Notes: generated from the letters alone by a model not told the origin. Shown: positions 1 to 13,900, counted from the stretch's first letter. The stretch is DNA of 64,000 bases from Acholoe squamosa (GCA_949317995.1 OX439037.1:74215762-74279761), one strand, 5' to 3'. Translations and numbers: made by a program.

Positions 1-1256
1 CATAAAGCGAAAAAGAAAATCCTAGATAACAGCGATAATCATGTAGTGTATAAACATGAATGTGGTGGTGGTAAAAGGGCAAAAGTATAACTATGGTCCT
101 TATACATTGTAGCCCACTGATTTAGATAAATAAAAACAAATATGCCTTTACCCACATGTATAATCCAACCATACAAGTCGTTAAGAAGTAATTCCAATTA
201 ATATTATCTCATTTAAGATAGATTATTCCATATCCAGCTACCTCACTCATTGGTGTATTGATGGCAAGCCCTGCCTCAATGAGGCTAATCATTTAGCATG
301 TACCCTTACCTTCAGTCATCTGGAAAAAGTCCATAGATCCAGGACATTATCCTTCCATATACGTAGATTATGTGAACTGTGTGCATGTAGGCCTCTGTTT
401 GGTGTATTCCCCTTAGACTGTAATCCTCAGTAGTTCCAACATCCTGTTGATCCCTCTACAGGTGCGGATCCTTAACGGCCGACCCCCCGGAGGTACCAGA
501 GGGTCTGATACCTACAGGAGCACATAACTCACCCCTTCCCGTCACGCCCGACTGACTTCTACTGATCCCCATTTGTACCATGAGGAGGGTGTTGCAAAAG
601 GACAGGAATTCAATTCTGTCGGAGGTGCTATTCCCAAATGGGAACTGACTACCCCCAAGCAATGACTTCTCCCCTGTTTTGCAGCAAGGTAATAGGTTAT
701 AGAATTGATTCTTAAGTTTTCATGAATTGGGGAATGCTTTCCAGTATGACTCACATTAAGAGTATTAATTCTGAGTGTAAGGTAAGAAATTTGTTCTGAG
801 CAGCAGAACAGCCAGGAACTGGAAGGTGAGTTGCGTCAGTGAGAATCCAATTCCGATTCTTTTCGCAATAGCCTCCAGCAGCGTCACGCTTGCTGCTGGA
901 GGTGGGGGTGGGGGAGGGGAGGATGGGTGGGTGTTGTTGGGGTTGATTTGCGTTGTACATGTATCGGAATATCCAAGGCTTAAACTTTAAAGGGGTGGAT
1001 CATAACTCTAAGTTTTCATCCACTTCTTCTGAATACGCAAGGGGAGAAATTTATTTAAACCTCGTTTATCCAAGGACAATTAGGGATGAACCTCCCAAGG
1101 AGCCTCCCCACCCAACCCAACCCCCACAACGTAAAAAAGACCTCCCCAAGTATGGGCTTGAAACATTTTTGGTTGATTTCTTATTAAAAGATTTACCCCC
1201 TTTCCGCGAGAGGTTTCTATCCCCTCTAAACGACCCTTCTATCGTTATCCATCTTT
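1..1256. other. no gene recognised
   Basis: AT-rich sequence with only short unsupported ORFs on both strands. I recognise no domain, no run of splice-compatible exons and no inverted-repeat element. A G-rich patch lies near 900-935. Confidence 0.5.

Positions 1257-1328
<72 letters not shown>
1257..1328. repeat. (GA)n microsatellite
   Basis: An essentially pure GA dinucleotide tract of about 70 bp. It makes the reverse strand look like a Ser/Leu-rich ORF, which is an artefact. A short GT tract and a G homopolymer follow at 1380-1406. Confidence 0.97.
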
Positions 1329-1331
<3 letters not shown>

Positions 1332-1936
1332 TGAAGGAGGCTGGGAGTCAAAGTATTAACGGGGCGTTGATCAGAGTAAGTGTGTGTGTGTGGGGGGGGG
1401 GGGGGGTAGCATGGAGTCTGTAGATTATTATCAGATGATGAAATATTAATCCTCCTAAAACGCTCGTATGATTGGGAAGATTGAGGCGTTAGAAATGAGC
1501 GTACACTGCAACAATGGGATACACTGTGAAGGTGTGTGCCCTTTATAGATTCACACACACGATTCAACAGATTTTTCTTCTTTCCTTTTCTTTTGTACGA
1601 TTATCAGGATGATACCTTGATTTAATTGTGGTAAGTATTAGCAAATTGGAGGACGTAGATTTATGGGCGTTGACACAATTGTACAATTGGCTGTTCGGGG
1701 TGTGTTCCTTTTCCCGTGTGCTTGCCCTCGGTTCCCTCTTACTGTTTTCCTCTTTATGGGTGATCTATGGGTTAGCGATGTTCAGTCCTGCCCTGTGACT
1801 ATATCTGGAGGTAAAATATGATGGCAGCTGAGGATTTCCTAGAGCACCTACCCCTGACATACTCCATGTCAGGTCCCCTGCACTCAGCATCAAATGGATG
1901 ATCAACTGCGTTCTCCACTTCCAATAGCATCCCCTA

Positions 1937-2456
1937 CACTGTAAAAAATAGTGTTTAGATTGTAAACACTTATTTGTCCCAGTTTTTTAAACACATTGCA
2001 TAAGTGTTTACATTCTAAACACATTTCACCTAAACACATCCATATGTGTTTAGATTTTAAACACACATTAACAATGTGTTTAGATTGTAAACACTTATTT
2101 TGAAAAGTGTTTAGAATCAAAACACCTTTTGAAAAGTGTTTAGCAAAAAGTGTTTAGTCAAAAAGTGTTTACACACAAAACACTTTCCCAAAAGGTGTTT
2201 AGAAAAGTGTTTCCTTTCTAAACACATTTCAAAAAGTGTTTAGAACATTTAAATAAGTGTTTAGATTCTAAACACTTATTTAGATAAGTGTTTAGAAATT
2301 AAACACTTATCTAAACACTTTTTGGCTGTCTAAACACTTGTCTAAACACTTTTTGCCTAAACACTTCCCTATAAACTTATATAATAAGTGTTTAGAAAGG
2401 TGGGACAGGAAAGTGTTTAGATAAGTGTTTAATATCTAAACACCTTTTTTACAGTG
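1937..2456. mobile_element. non-autonomous foldback element made of GTGTTTAGA motifs, TA target duplication
   Basis: The ends are perfect 12-bp inverted repeats (CACTGTAAAAAA at 1937-1948 and its complement at 2445-2456). Each is flanked by TA (1935-1936 and 2457-2458), the target duplication expected for Tc1/mariner-type transposition. Between them the 520-bp body is packed with copies of GTGTTTAGA and its complement TCTAAACAC in mixed orientation, so the strand can fold into many alternative hairpins. There is no coding capacity. Assignment to Tc1/mariner rests only on the TA duplication. Confidence 0.85.
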
Positions 2457-2458
2457 TA

Positions 2459-3861
2459 ATCCACCATTTTTGAAGCACAAAAAAAGAAACCTCTTATTCT
2501 TATTCAAGAAAGCTATAGCCTTTTTTTTTTTTTTTTTGGGGGGGGGGGGTAACAGCAAAACACCCCTCATCATGAAAAAACCAAACAAACACACACACGC
2601 ACAGGTAATTCAGGGTATATGAGAGCTTCCCTATTTCACTTAATTACATGCATGCGTACTCATAGTTTTCAAGCGGGACCCATACATTTTAAGACACAGA
2701 AAGTTGGGAAAAAGACCCCACCTCCACTATTCTGGAATTAAGGAAATGGCTGAAAAAGTACCTCCACCTAAAACACAGGTGATGTCCATAATTGATATGA
2801 AGTGCAGAGACCGGGGGTCAGGGGTAGAGGTCAGCAGACTAAGGGTAGGGTGGGAGTAGTGACTGACTCAGTAGGAAAGCAGCTAAAGATTAATTAGTTG
2901 GTAACCAAGGTAACACACAACTAGACCTTACATGTCACGTCATGTACAACTTAGAGCACCCAGGGCAGTCATTAAGCCACATTTAAAGTAATGTTGGTCT
3001 TGATGTTGTAGATCTACTATTTCCAGAGTCTTTTCCACTGCTATACATTTGGATATCAGCCCCAGTTTCTTTTTGGAGAACTACATTTATTGGGCCTAAT
3101 GTATGATCGTCTCCAGTGAACAACTATATACCCCAAGAGGAGGGAAGCAAGTATAATTAATTGAAAATGTTGACTTAGGCCAGATTAAATGGAAAGAATC
3201 TCAAATCTGGAAAATCTAGATAAAGATATCTGGGTGTTGATATAGGTTATTGAAGCATGCAGAATCCATGCAAGTGGCCTGTTGGTGGGTCAATGTCTGA
3301 TCTGTTCTATCATTTCTCAACTATATGTGGCATGTACTTGGAAAGGGGGTCTTATTGCCCCCTGCACTAAGACACCTTTTCGCAGATCGTGTCACATATT
3401 ATGTTGGGCTGTATAATATTTCATGTTCATATGTTTTGTATATATGTCCTGCAGGTATGGAGGACGTCCCCATGATATACGTCATGTCACGTCACGTGAC
3501 AGGTTGTGGACGTAGGCTGTGTAAATACAGGAGAGCTCCACACAATCCGCAGGTGACACACAAATTTGTGCAGGTAATGTATATATTGCAATTGGAGATA
3601 TGCACGTATACATGTATTCGACATGGCTCATTGATATCACTTTCATCTAAATGGCTCTAGACCCTTTAAATCGACATGTTAGACCCCCTTCTACCTTTGC
3701 AGTACACGAGAGTGAGTCAACAAGAATATAGAGGACGTTCCTCAAAATTATCAACAATTTGAGTCAATTTGCTAAAATATAAAGAATACCACAATAGTCT
3801 TTATTCTCATCCCCTTCCATCCTTGTTCTCCCTAGGCCTAAATCCGAATTTTACACTTATA
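2459..3861. other. no gene recognised
   Basis: Contains a poly-T/poly-G patch near 2521-2550 and a cluster of CRE-like TCACGTCACGTGAC motifs near 3485-3500. The open frame at 3325-3660 has no recognisable domain and no splice context I trust. Confidence 0.45.
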
Positions 3862-4077
3862 GGACTCAGTATGGAGATCTAGTGGAGCCACTATTTTGAA
3901 TTTCGCTGGTTGAGCTAAAACCCACTGATAAGACATACCATGATGGGTCCCCCGGTGGGTACCTTGTCCCTGGTTAACATCCACTTCCAGGGACATGCTG
4001 GTCCCATCTTATCGGTTTTTATCAGTGTGTGTCGCCAGAACCAGCTCCAGACAAGCTAGTGGCCAATTAAAGAAAGA
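3862..4077. repeat. dispersed repeat family A, copy 1
   Basis: About 215 bp, sharing a long stretch with 23984-24158 and 26228-26424. Shared landmarks are an ACTCAGTATGGAG start, a GATAAGACATA motif that pairs with ATCTTAT about 70 bp later, CTGGTTAACATCCACTTCC, and an end near GCTAGTGGCCAAT. It is non-coding. The internal inverted segment suggests a small MITE, but I see no clean target duplication. Confidence 0.75.
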
Positions 4078-4908
4078 GCCGGATTGTGAACACTGGTGAA
4101 GGACACGGAGAATATCATGAAAGGGAAGCAGGTATCATGATAATTGCTTTTTTAATCAAAAATATAATTTTGTGCACAATTTTTGTAGGGAGTGACAATG
4201 TTGGGTTGAATGAACCCTCATGTCTGAATTAGAATCAGTGTACATGTGTTGTAATGCCCCAGATCCTGTTTTATTATTACTGTGTCAGGTTAGAAGGTGA
4301 CCCATAGACACGTGCTACTGAGCTGCTCATCTTACACTTATACATTTGTATTGCAGTGTGACAGTGAGCTGCTCTCACGTCACAAACTGCACTTAGATAC
4401 CCATGTATAGCATGCAATGAGCACATTGTGTATATTATACATAAATATCCCGTACAGATCATTGTGCTTAGAGTCCCCCCCCCCCTTCTCTTTTTCTCTA
4501 CTAGGTTCTGAGTCTGCATCTCTCCCCGTTTCTCTCTCTCCATTCTGCTGCGTCTCTTCCTCTCTCCGCGTCTCTCCCCATCTCTGCCCATACTTCATAC
4601 GACAGTGGAATTCTCTAGTCATTCTGGGTCTATCTAATATGTGTAAAATTCCCCCAAAATGGTCTAACCCATAAATCGGCGAGAAATATTGAGATTGTGC
4701 TGGGTCGGTGACCTGAAACATAACGTTTACCATTTTGGCCTAGATATCTTGTCAAGAGATACTTTATCGGTCAACCACTACGATATTAAATGCCACTGTT
4801 TCCTGTTATTGGGTGTTATTGGTGACACCATTTCCAGTGTTCTATCATGTCGTAAGAATTCATGAGGCAACACAGTAGTTCTAAGTAAAAGGGAGATTGA
4901 AAAATACC

Positions 4909-4996
4909 CAGGTAGCAAGGATACATTGGGCCAATGTCGGCGTATATAGGGCCAATGTCGGCTTATATTGGGCCAAGCATTGACAAGCATGGACAA
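4909..4996. repeat. dispersed repeat family B (CCCAGNTAGCAA), copy 1
   Basis: Starts with ACCCAGGTAGCAAGGATACA, followed by two near-tandem copies of a GGGCCAATGTCGGC motif. Related copies lie at about 54893-55085 (reverse) and 59714-59823. It looks like the end of a DNA-transposon-derived repeat. Confidence 0.7.
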
Positions 4997-5964
4997 GCAT
5001 GAAACGCCCCTTTCTTGGTAAACGGTCAGGGGTAGTATTTAGACTGGTATGGCCTGTCTCTATAGGGCATTAGCACATTAGGCTATGGAGGCCGCCATTA
5101 GACCCCGACTGCACTATGACTAACACCTTCAGCCCCCGTCTCCGCAGTAAATGCCAGGGATGCTTCCCATTGGTCAATAATACAATAGCCATGTGCCGTA
5201 TACGGACTTAGCAGGATTATTTATTAGCCAATGAAATAACCCCAACAATTCACTGCGGTCCTCTCGGGGGGCCGACTGGTACGCATCTGAAATGTCTTAT
5301 CAGTGGAACTCGCTGGTAACAAGCTCCAGTAACAGCGGCGCCCATGAGGCGACCTGCTAACTCGGAATAACATAGAGGTCTCAGCCATGGAAATACTTTT
5401 TCACTATATTTTAATGTAGCATGGCATGCCATAGCTAGTGTGCCCCGGAGGTATTGAGCAAAAAATCCCACGTATATCTTTAGGGGCAACCTCAATTTAT
5501 GACATATGAAAAAAAAACCTGTGCATCAATCACAAAAATCTGGAATGCTGGCCATAAATGTACAGACACCTTCATAATTGGCATATTTTACACTGAATAA
5601 ATTCAGTTCAGACCAAATCCAAACAAGCCCAAAAATGGATAGGCATCGCTGCAATAATCATGTTTTATTTTATATCATATGAATAAGTACCTACTCAAGT
5701 TATGAATTTTTACAGAGTTCTTCTAAATGAGCTAACTATTTTATCCACCCAGAACTCATGTATTATTCAGTGCGGAGGTCTTCTGTCAGTAAGGATGCAC
5801 TGAGTGACTCCGGGATTTCCTAGAGACAGGGGAAACCGAATTTGACCTGGCCTTGCACCCCAGTTGTAACTGGTTTTACTACTCATTTGCATATACTTTT
5901 ACTCAATCTGGCCCCAGGTCGACCACTAGTGTGAGTCGTCTCTGGCACCTAGCGTTTGTGGGTA
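4997..5964. other. no gene recognised
   Basis: Unique-looking sequence. The reverse frame at 5250-5495 has no recognisable domain or motif. Confidence 0.4.
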
Positions 5965-7022
5965 AAAGAGGTCTACCCTATCTAATGCAGTGGTTGCAGG
6001 CCTGTCAGGAATAGCAAGTCCTGGGATCACTTCACTATTCCTTTTACCAACACTAAGATCACTGCGATCTTAGTGAAAGAATTGCATAGTGGTTTCACCT
6101 GAGTACAAGAGCACTCACAGGGAACACTCCTGATCAAAAGAGTGAATAGCCTGCTGCATACATATAGAGGGAAGGGGGAACATTTGCTGAGTGTCCTTGA
6201 GGGGTCTTACGCTACTCATGCATTAAGTGCACTGTAAGGTAATTCTTCCCTTCTCTCTCGTTGTCCTGGGGGGGCACAATGCTTCTAATAGGCAAGCATA
6301 AATCATACATTCATGGGAACAACTCTTGAATACTGTACGGGGGTCAACTGCACGCTGTGCTCTTTCGTTAGCCCATATGGGGACGGGGAACGATGGTATA
6401 AACACTGTTGTAAAGAAGAGTGGCTCCACAGCTATTCCATTATTTTGGGACTCTTAGTCTTACCCCTGTGTCCAGTCAGTACTTCTTGGAATAGTGTAGG
6501 AGGGCTGAGGCTAAGCTCGATGTGATCTTAGTGCTGGCTAGGAAATGTGAATGCAGTCTAATCTTAAGATCGCCTAATAGGATAAGGTAGAATAATTCCT
6601 AAGATCGCTGATGTTGCGATCTCAGGATGTTTTGAATTAACCTCTTGAGGGGGGGGGGCACGATGCTTCTAATAGGCAAGCATAAATCATACATTCATGG
6701 GAACAACTCTTGAATAATGTACGGGATCAACTGCACCCTGCGCTCTTTTGTTAGCCCATATGAGGACGGGGAACGATGGTATAAGCACTGTTGTGAAGAA
6801 GAGTGACTCCACAGCTATTCCTTTATTTTGGGACTCTTACCCCTGTGCCCAGTCAGTACTTCTTGGAATAGTGTAGGAGGGCTGAGGGTAAGATCGATGC
6901 AATCTTAGTGCTGGCTAGGAAAAGTGAACGCAGTCTAATCTTAAGATCGCTTAATAGCATAAGGCAGAATAATTCCTAAGATCGCTGAGGTTGCGATCCC
7001 AGGATCTTTTGAATTAACCTCC
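5965..7022 (+). mobile_element. TIR element family C (AAGATCCTGGGATC ends), left-truncated, right half doubled
   Basis: Matches 35163-35808 (reverse) and 36068-37931. It begins inside the left half (GGTCTACCCTATCTAATGCA). It runs through the shared segment with TAGTGAAAGAATTGCATAGTG, then contains the right half twice: once ending at about 6648 and again ending at 7022 with GATCTTTTGAATTAACCTCC. The short peptides readable from the AATAGGCAAGCATAAATCAT segment recur in every copy and are not evidence of coding. TTAA lies at the terminus, so TTAA targeting is possible but unproven. Confidence 0.8.
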
Positions 7023-7801
7023 AGACGTCACTGCACAATGGTTGGTTACACCTGTTTGTAAACTACAGACAGGGTCCCACTACTAGGTAGCATAAGGGAC
7101 TACCGCAGCCCTAGATCACGTGGGTTGTGTCGTCACGGCGTCTGGTCTTGGAGATTGCCCGGATGTGGCAGTGACTTACTCCCCCCCCCCCTGGCGGAGA
7201 CGCCGTAAACCAGGAGGCGTCCGAGAGCCCCTAAGGTGCAGTCGACGTCTTCCTCCTCTGCACTTTGCACTTTTCTCTCACTCTGACACGGTCCTCTATC
7301 GCCACTCCAGGAAATAACCCCAGTATTGCTACTGGATAATAACCTTTGTGGTCTGCTGGTCTGAGAGTATATATGGGTAGGTTTGAGGTTATCATCCTAT
7401 AATCTTCTCAGCAAAAGGAGCAAGCAAATGGAGTAAGGAATCTTCAGAAAGGACAGCCAAATCAGGATTTACATTAGAAAGCTCTTTCGTGGACTATTTT
7501 ACTTTTATATTTCTTCTCAGGAAAGGGAGGAGAGAGGTGTCAGGATTTTGTTTGTACTATTAGACAGATTGGATCCAGTCGTCTCCATGTATAAACAAGT
7601 TGGGAATCCAGGGTAGCTTTTGCTGATCTTGGTTAAAGAAGAAGAGTGCGAAGAAAATATCATAGTGAATAGTTTATTCCTTCCTATGAGAATATCATTT
7701 GGCAGACACAGTAGGAAACGTTGCAAACTGTTACCTGTGTCTGTGCAGCAAAGGAAAGGCATTCAGAAAATATTCTAAAGTCCTTTTTTCTCCCCTTGAC
7801 T
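7023..7801. other. upstream region and probable 5' UTR of the olfactomedin gene
   Basis: No coding exon recognised. A GC-rich patch lies at 7110-7320. The last 100 bases before the ATG at 7802 remain open in frame from 7721 but contain no better start. I cannot place the transcription start. Confidence 0.4.
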
Positions 7802-7930
7802 ATGGAGATAGGGGTGTGGAGACTGAGGTGTCTTTGTTCAGCCCTCATCCTTACCTACACGTGGGCTGAGGTTACCACGAAGGGTGTTGAACATGATGGA
7901 CTTGCTGATGACCAGCGACCACAGACAACG
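7802..7930 (+). CDS. olfactomedin gene exon 1 (signal peptide)
   Basis: Chosen start ATG at 7802: it opens a basic residue, a hydrophobic core ([11 protein letters not shown]) and a plausible cleavage after AEV. The donor GTAAG at 7931 leaves phase 0. The in-frame open stretch upstream lacks signal-peptide character. Confidence 0.85.
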
Positions 7931-10900
7931 GTAAGTCTTGTAAATCTGTGGATTCAATTACAACTATGCATTCATAATATCATAACATTGTTTGTCGTTT
8001 ACAGAATCATCCTGCTCAAAGGGCTGATCTAGATATTTCTCTCCTCAGGAAACAGATCTCTTCACATCCATTCCCTAGATGTAAGAGTTTTCAATACCTC
8101 ATTTTGGGAATTTCTTTAACATGTGTATAAGACCTGCATGCATTGTGTTCAATATCTCTCTGTCTCTGTCGGTCAGTCTGTCTCTCTGTTGTTGGAAATA
8201 CGTCTCTGTCTCTGTCTGTCTGTCTCTGTCTGTGCCTCTCTCTCTGTGTCTCTCTCTGTCCATCTTTGTCTGTCTGTCTGTCTCTGTCTCTGTCTGTCTG
8301 TCTCCCTCTGTCTCTCTCTCTCTGTCTCTCTATGTCTCTCTCTCTCTCTCTCTCTGTCTTTCTTCTCTCTCCTCTCTCTCCATACGTGCTGAGGGCGATA
8401 ATCATAATGTTAGTATATGTATAGCTATCTTTACATCATTGCAGGGAGGGTCTGGAGACATTCTACCTTGGATCCTGAAAGTTAAGAACACGACAGGAGA
8501 TAAACCTGAGGTGGTGCTGCTGGAGGAGGTGATGGGGAGGCTGGAGCAGCTCGTGGGCCATGTCAGGAAGGTGGAGCAGCTCATCCAGAACCAGACTGTG
8601 GACCTCCAGGCCACTCTTAAACATGACATAGAGAAGATGTATGGTGAGTGATTTGTTACCTCCCGGCCACCATTAAACACAACATAGAAATGATGTATGG
8701 TGAGTGATTTGTTACCTCCCGGCCACCATTAAACACAACATAGAAATGATGTATGGTGAGTGATTTGTTACCTCCTGGCCACCATTAAACACGACATAGA
8801 AATGATGTATGGTGAGTGATTTGTTACCTATATGTCACCAGTAAACATGACATAGAGAGGATGTATGGTGAGTGATTTGTTACATTCAGGCCACCATTAA
8901 ACATGACATAGAGAGGATGTATGGTGAGTGATTTGTTACCTCCAGACCACCATTAAACATGACATAGAGAAGATGTATGGTGAGTGATTTGTTACCTCCA
9001 GGCCACCATTAAACAATACATGATGTATGGTGGGTGCGTTGCTAAATGATAAGGGAACCGATCGACATGGCATTATTTTAGTGAATATGCAAGGCTTTTC
9101 GATTGCAATGACAAATCTGTATGCATATTGCATGGTGAATCGAGTATGAGGTCTATGATCTATGTCTATGATCATTCGTTGCAAATGGCTCTATGTTTTA
9201 ATTAAGGAAGTATAGATGTGTTTTTTTTTCATTTACTGGGTACCAGGACCTGACCTGATACAAAAAAAAAGGATATTGCAAATTGTTAAATCATACACTT
9301 TATCTAGGTCTTCATGTAGGCTATATATTTGGTGACATAAGCATGACTATGTATACCTCACAGGGTGAGGTACCGGCAGAGGTATAATTTTTCAGAAGAT
9401 CAAGGAGTGGGATGGGAGGGGTGACAGGAGGAAGGGGGTGGAGGGGGCTGAGGGAGGGGGGGGGGTTGACCACAGGAACAGGTCACCCACATTGTGGTGA
9501 TAAACACGACAGTATATACGGTTACAAACAACTCTTTGTATTCATAACACATGTAAATACTATACTCCTACCCACACCCAAGCACTTTTTGTTATCCCAG
9601 CTGGGAAACAATATGATAAGCTCTATAATATGTCTATTGTTGGTCTGTCACTGTACATGACTATAATTTGGACCCCCCCTATAATTCCAAAAATAGTTGC
9701 TCTCTCCATGTATTTACATACTATTCTTTTTTCCATCCTTAATAATACTCTCTGATACTCTCTGATAAACAGACATATTCATTACTATATGGAATATTAT
9801 GTGACTTGTACTTTGTAGCCAGATGAGGAGATGGAATGGGTTTGTCAGAATTGCAATGTTATTCATAAACACCTCGTGGTTTATGTAGGTCCGCCCTGAG
9901 AGGGGAAAAATAATAAAAAATGGGTAATATATGCATACATATTTGGACAACTAATGGGTTGAGTTAGGGTTTGACAGAAGTACTCCACTGCATGTTTGTA
10001 ATGTATACAAATGGTTGTTGCACTTTTTTTGTGCATTAATTCAATAATATTATTATTAATGTCTCTTTGATATTTTGCAATTCTTTTTGCCTCAGGTGAC
10101 GGGCCACAAAACTATGAAAAAGAGGTCAAAGTTGACAAAGAAGCTGCGAATAAGGTACATGTTATAGATTTTAAATTTATATTGTGATTTTAGACATTAA
10201 ATTCCCTGAACCAATGCTCACCGATAGATTATTGACTTTAATCCTTGTTGATAGAAGGTCACAAATTCAAACTTTAGAGCACACATGAACACATCCAGTG
10301 GTCAAATTGTATCAAATATAACCAAAAATGTGCTGGTTCTACATATGCAGAACATTACCTACATATGGTGAGCAGTGTACGGTCTGGCAGGGGTATAATG
10401 TAAGGAGCATGGTGTCCTCATTGGGATACATGTATCTGCTTTATGTGACTGACAGTTCAGCGATATATCAAAAAGTGCTATTATATTAGTACTGATAAAT
10501 GTTGACAAGAATCTAGGGGAAGTCCATATATACTTGTCTGTCTGTCTAGCCCCCCCCCCCTCTCTCTCTCATGTTCCCCTGTCTGTCTGTGTGTCTGTCT
10601 CTGCCTGTCTCTCTGCCTCTAGATGTCTGGCTGTCATTGTCTCACTGTCTCTGTGCCTGTCTCTCGCTCTGTCTCTGCCTCCCTCTGTCTCTACCTTTAC
10701 ACCATTTATGTACACGTCCCCTTTGCTATTATGATTCTTGTTGTCGCAATGTTGAGATTCTCCCAGTAGATCATAATTAATATTACCAAATTTGTTCTCT
10801 CAGCAGCTCTCCAAGAAGAAAGAGCCGTTCGTCTTCTATTCAGACGAGGCGTCCACCTTCCGGTTTTACGGCGACAACAGCTCTCTCCTACAGGATTTTG

Positions 10901-13900
10901 AAGGTACTAGATCTATATAGATCTTATTCTCATGATTGGGATTTCCCTACACTGTAAAAGAAAGTTAAAAAAAATAATGATTTTTTTTTCCGGCTAACAT
11001 TTGCATTGCCATCTCCATGAAGAATCCTCGTGACACATGTACAGGCTTCCTTATAGAAATTTCTTTATTTCACTACATTATTAATATGGTGGTTCACCAT
11101 ACAGTTTACGGCAATGTTATGACTGTTGGATTAAACAGTCATTTTAGAGCCGAATATCTAGAGCTTTTCAGTTTTCTCAATAAGTTTATCTTAGACATTA
11201 ACCTATAACTTTTATTTGTCCAACAACAGCATAATCAATCCTGCTACAAATACCTATTTCATAAAAGTTTTTCTTTTTTTTTTTTACTGGCACGAAACAT
11301 TTAGACAGCTTAAATTATAGAGTATAAAAAAGGAAAAGATCCAAGATACGAAACTTTCATTTGAAAGCCATATCGGGGAATGCCATCTACGCATCTAGAC
11401 TTGGATAGCCCAGGTGCCCAAGGGCATGAAAACCAACACGACCTAGGAAGTGATCATTTTTTAACAACAGGGGGGGGGCTGCTGGTTTTTTGTGCGGACG
11501 TGCAAAAGAATCGAACCCCCACCTTGTGAGGGTAAAAAGGATGTTTGGCCCCCGGAAATCGCACGTGAACATGCAGTTTCCTATAATAACGCACAGGTTG
11601 TTTTTTTTTGCTGAAAACAGGTAAAATTATTTTGACCTCCCCCTGTTCCCCCTCAGAGGGGCTGAATTTTAACCTTCCCTAGTCAAGGGGTCAACAAATT
11701 GTTGATCCCCTCAAACCCTCCAGCCCCGCTCCCCTCCCGTGTTGTTAAAAATGATCAATTCCTTAGCTCATAAAGCGAAATACACTGTCTTGTCTGTTTT
11801 TTGTTGTTGCAAACTAGTTGAACCACTGCCGTCAATCGTCACAGTGGTTTGATTGTGAGTGAGTGAGTTTGAAGACATAAATCCTGAAGTGATTGTAAAA
11901 CAGGCCCCTGGAATGTGAGTAGCTCAGTGATACATGTACTCTGTGTGCAATGTCAGCTCAACTCACCATGGTTTTTGTATATATTACTTTTTCATTTCCT
12001 TCTACTCTATTGTTTCAAAGTTTCACTGAAAACATAGAAGATCCTAAACTAGTCAGCGGTGACCACTTTAGGTCCTCAAGTTGACGATACCTAAAACTAC
12101 AGCTTTAGGTAGTCAAAATGACGACTTTAGGTCGTCATCCTGACGACCTGAGTCATCAGGATGACAATACTGACAGTACAGAGTCATCATATTGATGACT
12201 CAGGTCGTCAGGATGATGACCTAAAGTCATCATTTTGACTACCTAAAGCTGTAGTTTTAGGTATCGTCAACTTGAGGACCTAAAGTGGTCACCGCTGACT
12301 AGTTTCAGAACTTCTAGGTTTTCAGTGTTTGGGCAGTAGAGTTTATATCCAAGGAAAGTGTAAATTCCATGCCAGACCACTGCACTTCATCCTGATAACA
12401 GGATGTCATCTGCGGTGCAAGTGAAAATAAGGGATTTCTCAAGAGATTTTGAAATCAAGAAGAGGGGCTGTTTTCCAGATAAGATATAAGAGTTTATTGG
12501 AAGGGGCCCTCCCATGATAGTTGAGTATCATTGGATTTGCTGCTTCAATGTCTGCAGGTCTGTCACAGTAACTGTTTCTTAACTTAGGCCTATCTTGACA
12601 GAAACGTCTAGGTAATCTCCTTGTTTCGAAAGGGCGTTTTTCTGGTGTGTTTTTTTCTTCTTTTGAGAAGGTAGGTGATGTAGCATTTGATTTGGAAATT
12701 GGAATTAGGTTTATATATTAGAATTATGACGGGATTGGACTTTTCGTTCGTGAAATTTCAGACTCCAAACCTTTTCAGACTTGTGTAATTCATTAAATTC
12801 AAATCTATAATAGAACGAATCAAAGTAGAAAAGATGGCCAGAAAGGAACAACAGTAAGAGAAATGTCAGGTCTACAATGTGTTGTGTGAATACTGTTGCA
12901 TGAATACAAAGGGCACACAGCCCATGCCTACCCTTTAACCCATTTCCATCTGTGACTTGATTTTTCTCCTACAAACCAAGTCACTCACTCAATATCATGA
13001 GCTAAAGGAGAATTGTGTTTCTGATTACATGACCTAAAATCTAGTGCAGATTGCAAATGTACTAGATTTTCCTTTTCTGTCAAATCTAGCCTCAAAAGTA
13101 CCGAAATTTGGCTTCTGAACTGTTTGGCAAGGAGCAGTGACTCCCTATTGACTAAACATTGATTCGAAAATAAAAGTAAGATAAGAAAAAAATATCCTAT
13201 TTCTAAAATTGAATAATAATTTCTCTATTGGGCTGGGTATGCGGTCAGATAAGCTGAACCACATCCCTTTTGACCTTACCTAAAACACAGTGAGCTATTA
13301 ACGTGGTCACGCGAGCATTTCACACTATAGCTCAATAATTGGGAGCTTGCGTGTCACGCCTGAATGGGGTAGCTATAGTTGGTGGGACATTCAGAAATGC
13401 TACAGAAAATAAGCAGACTCATGAAGAATTATTTCTACCCACTCGGTCACTGGTGTCGCCAGTGTCTCGTGTTTGCTGGTAATTTCCTCGGTTTCATGTA
13501 CAAGTATATATTGTGGGTGTTATTGACATGTTATATGTATACATACATGTGCATGTTTTACGTATTGAGGACATTGCCATATTATGAGGTTTATTATGAT
13601 AAGGGGAAGGGGTGGGGGTCCATACCTCCTCTACATTTCTATAGTAAAGCATGAAAAAAGGGGGAGGGGCAGGGGCGTAGGAAAAGGGGGGGCCAGGGGG
13701 GCCTGGGCCCCCCCAATCATGAAGGAGGTGGGGCCTGAGTATGTCTGGGCCCCCCCAATATTTTCCAAGAACTCATAAACACAATGGAAACGAAGCTAAA
13801 GCTTTACATCTCAAATTAGATTATTATGGTGATGTCATAGGGAAAATGGGGGTCTGAGCCTAAAGTCAGATCCAAAATTTACCAAAAATTACTTTTCTAT

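Noticed and set aside
8091-8424. Several overlapping Ser/Leu/Cys- or Arg/Asp-rich ORFs
   Set aside because: Translation of a CT/CTGT microsatellite; no composition or context of a gene.
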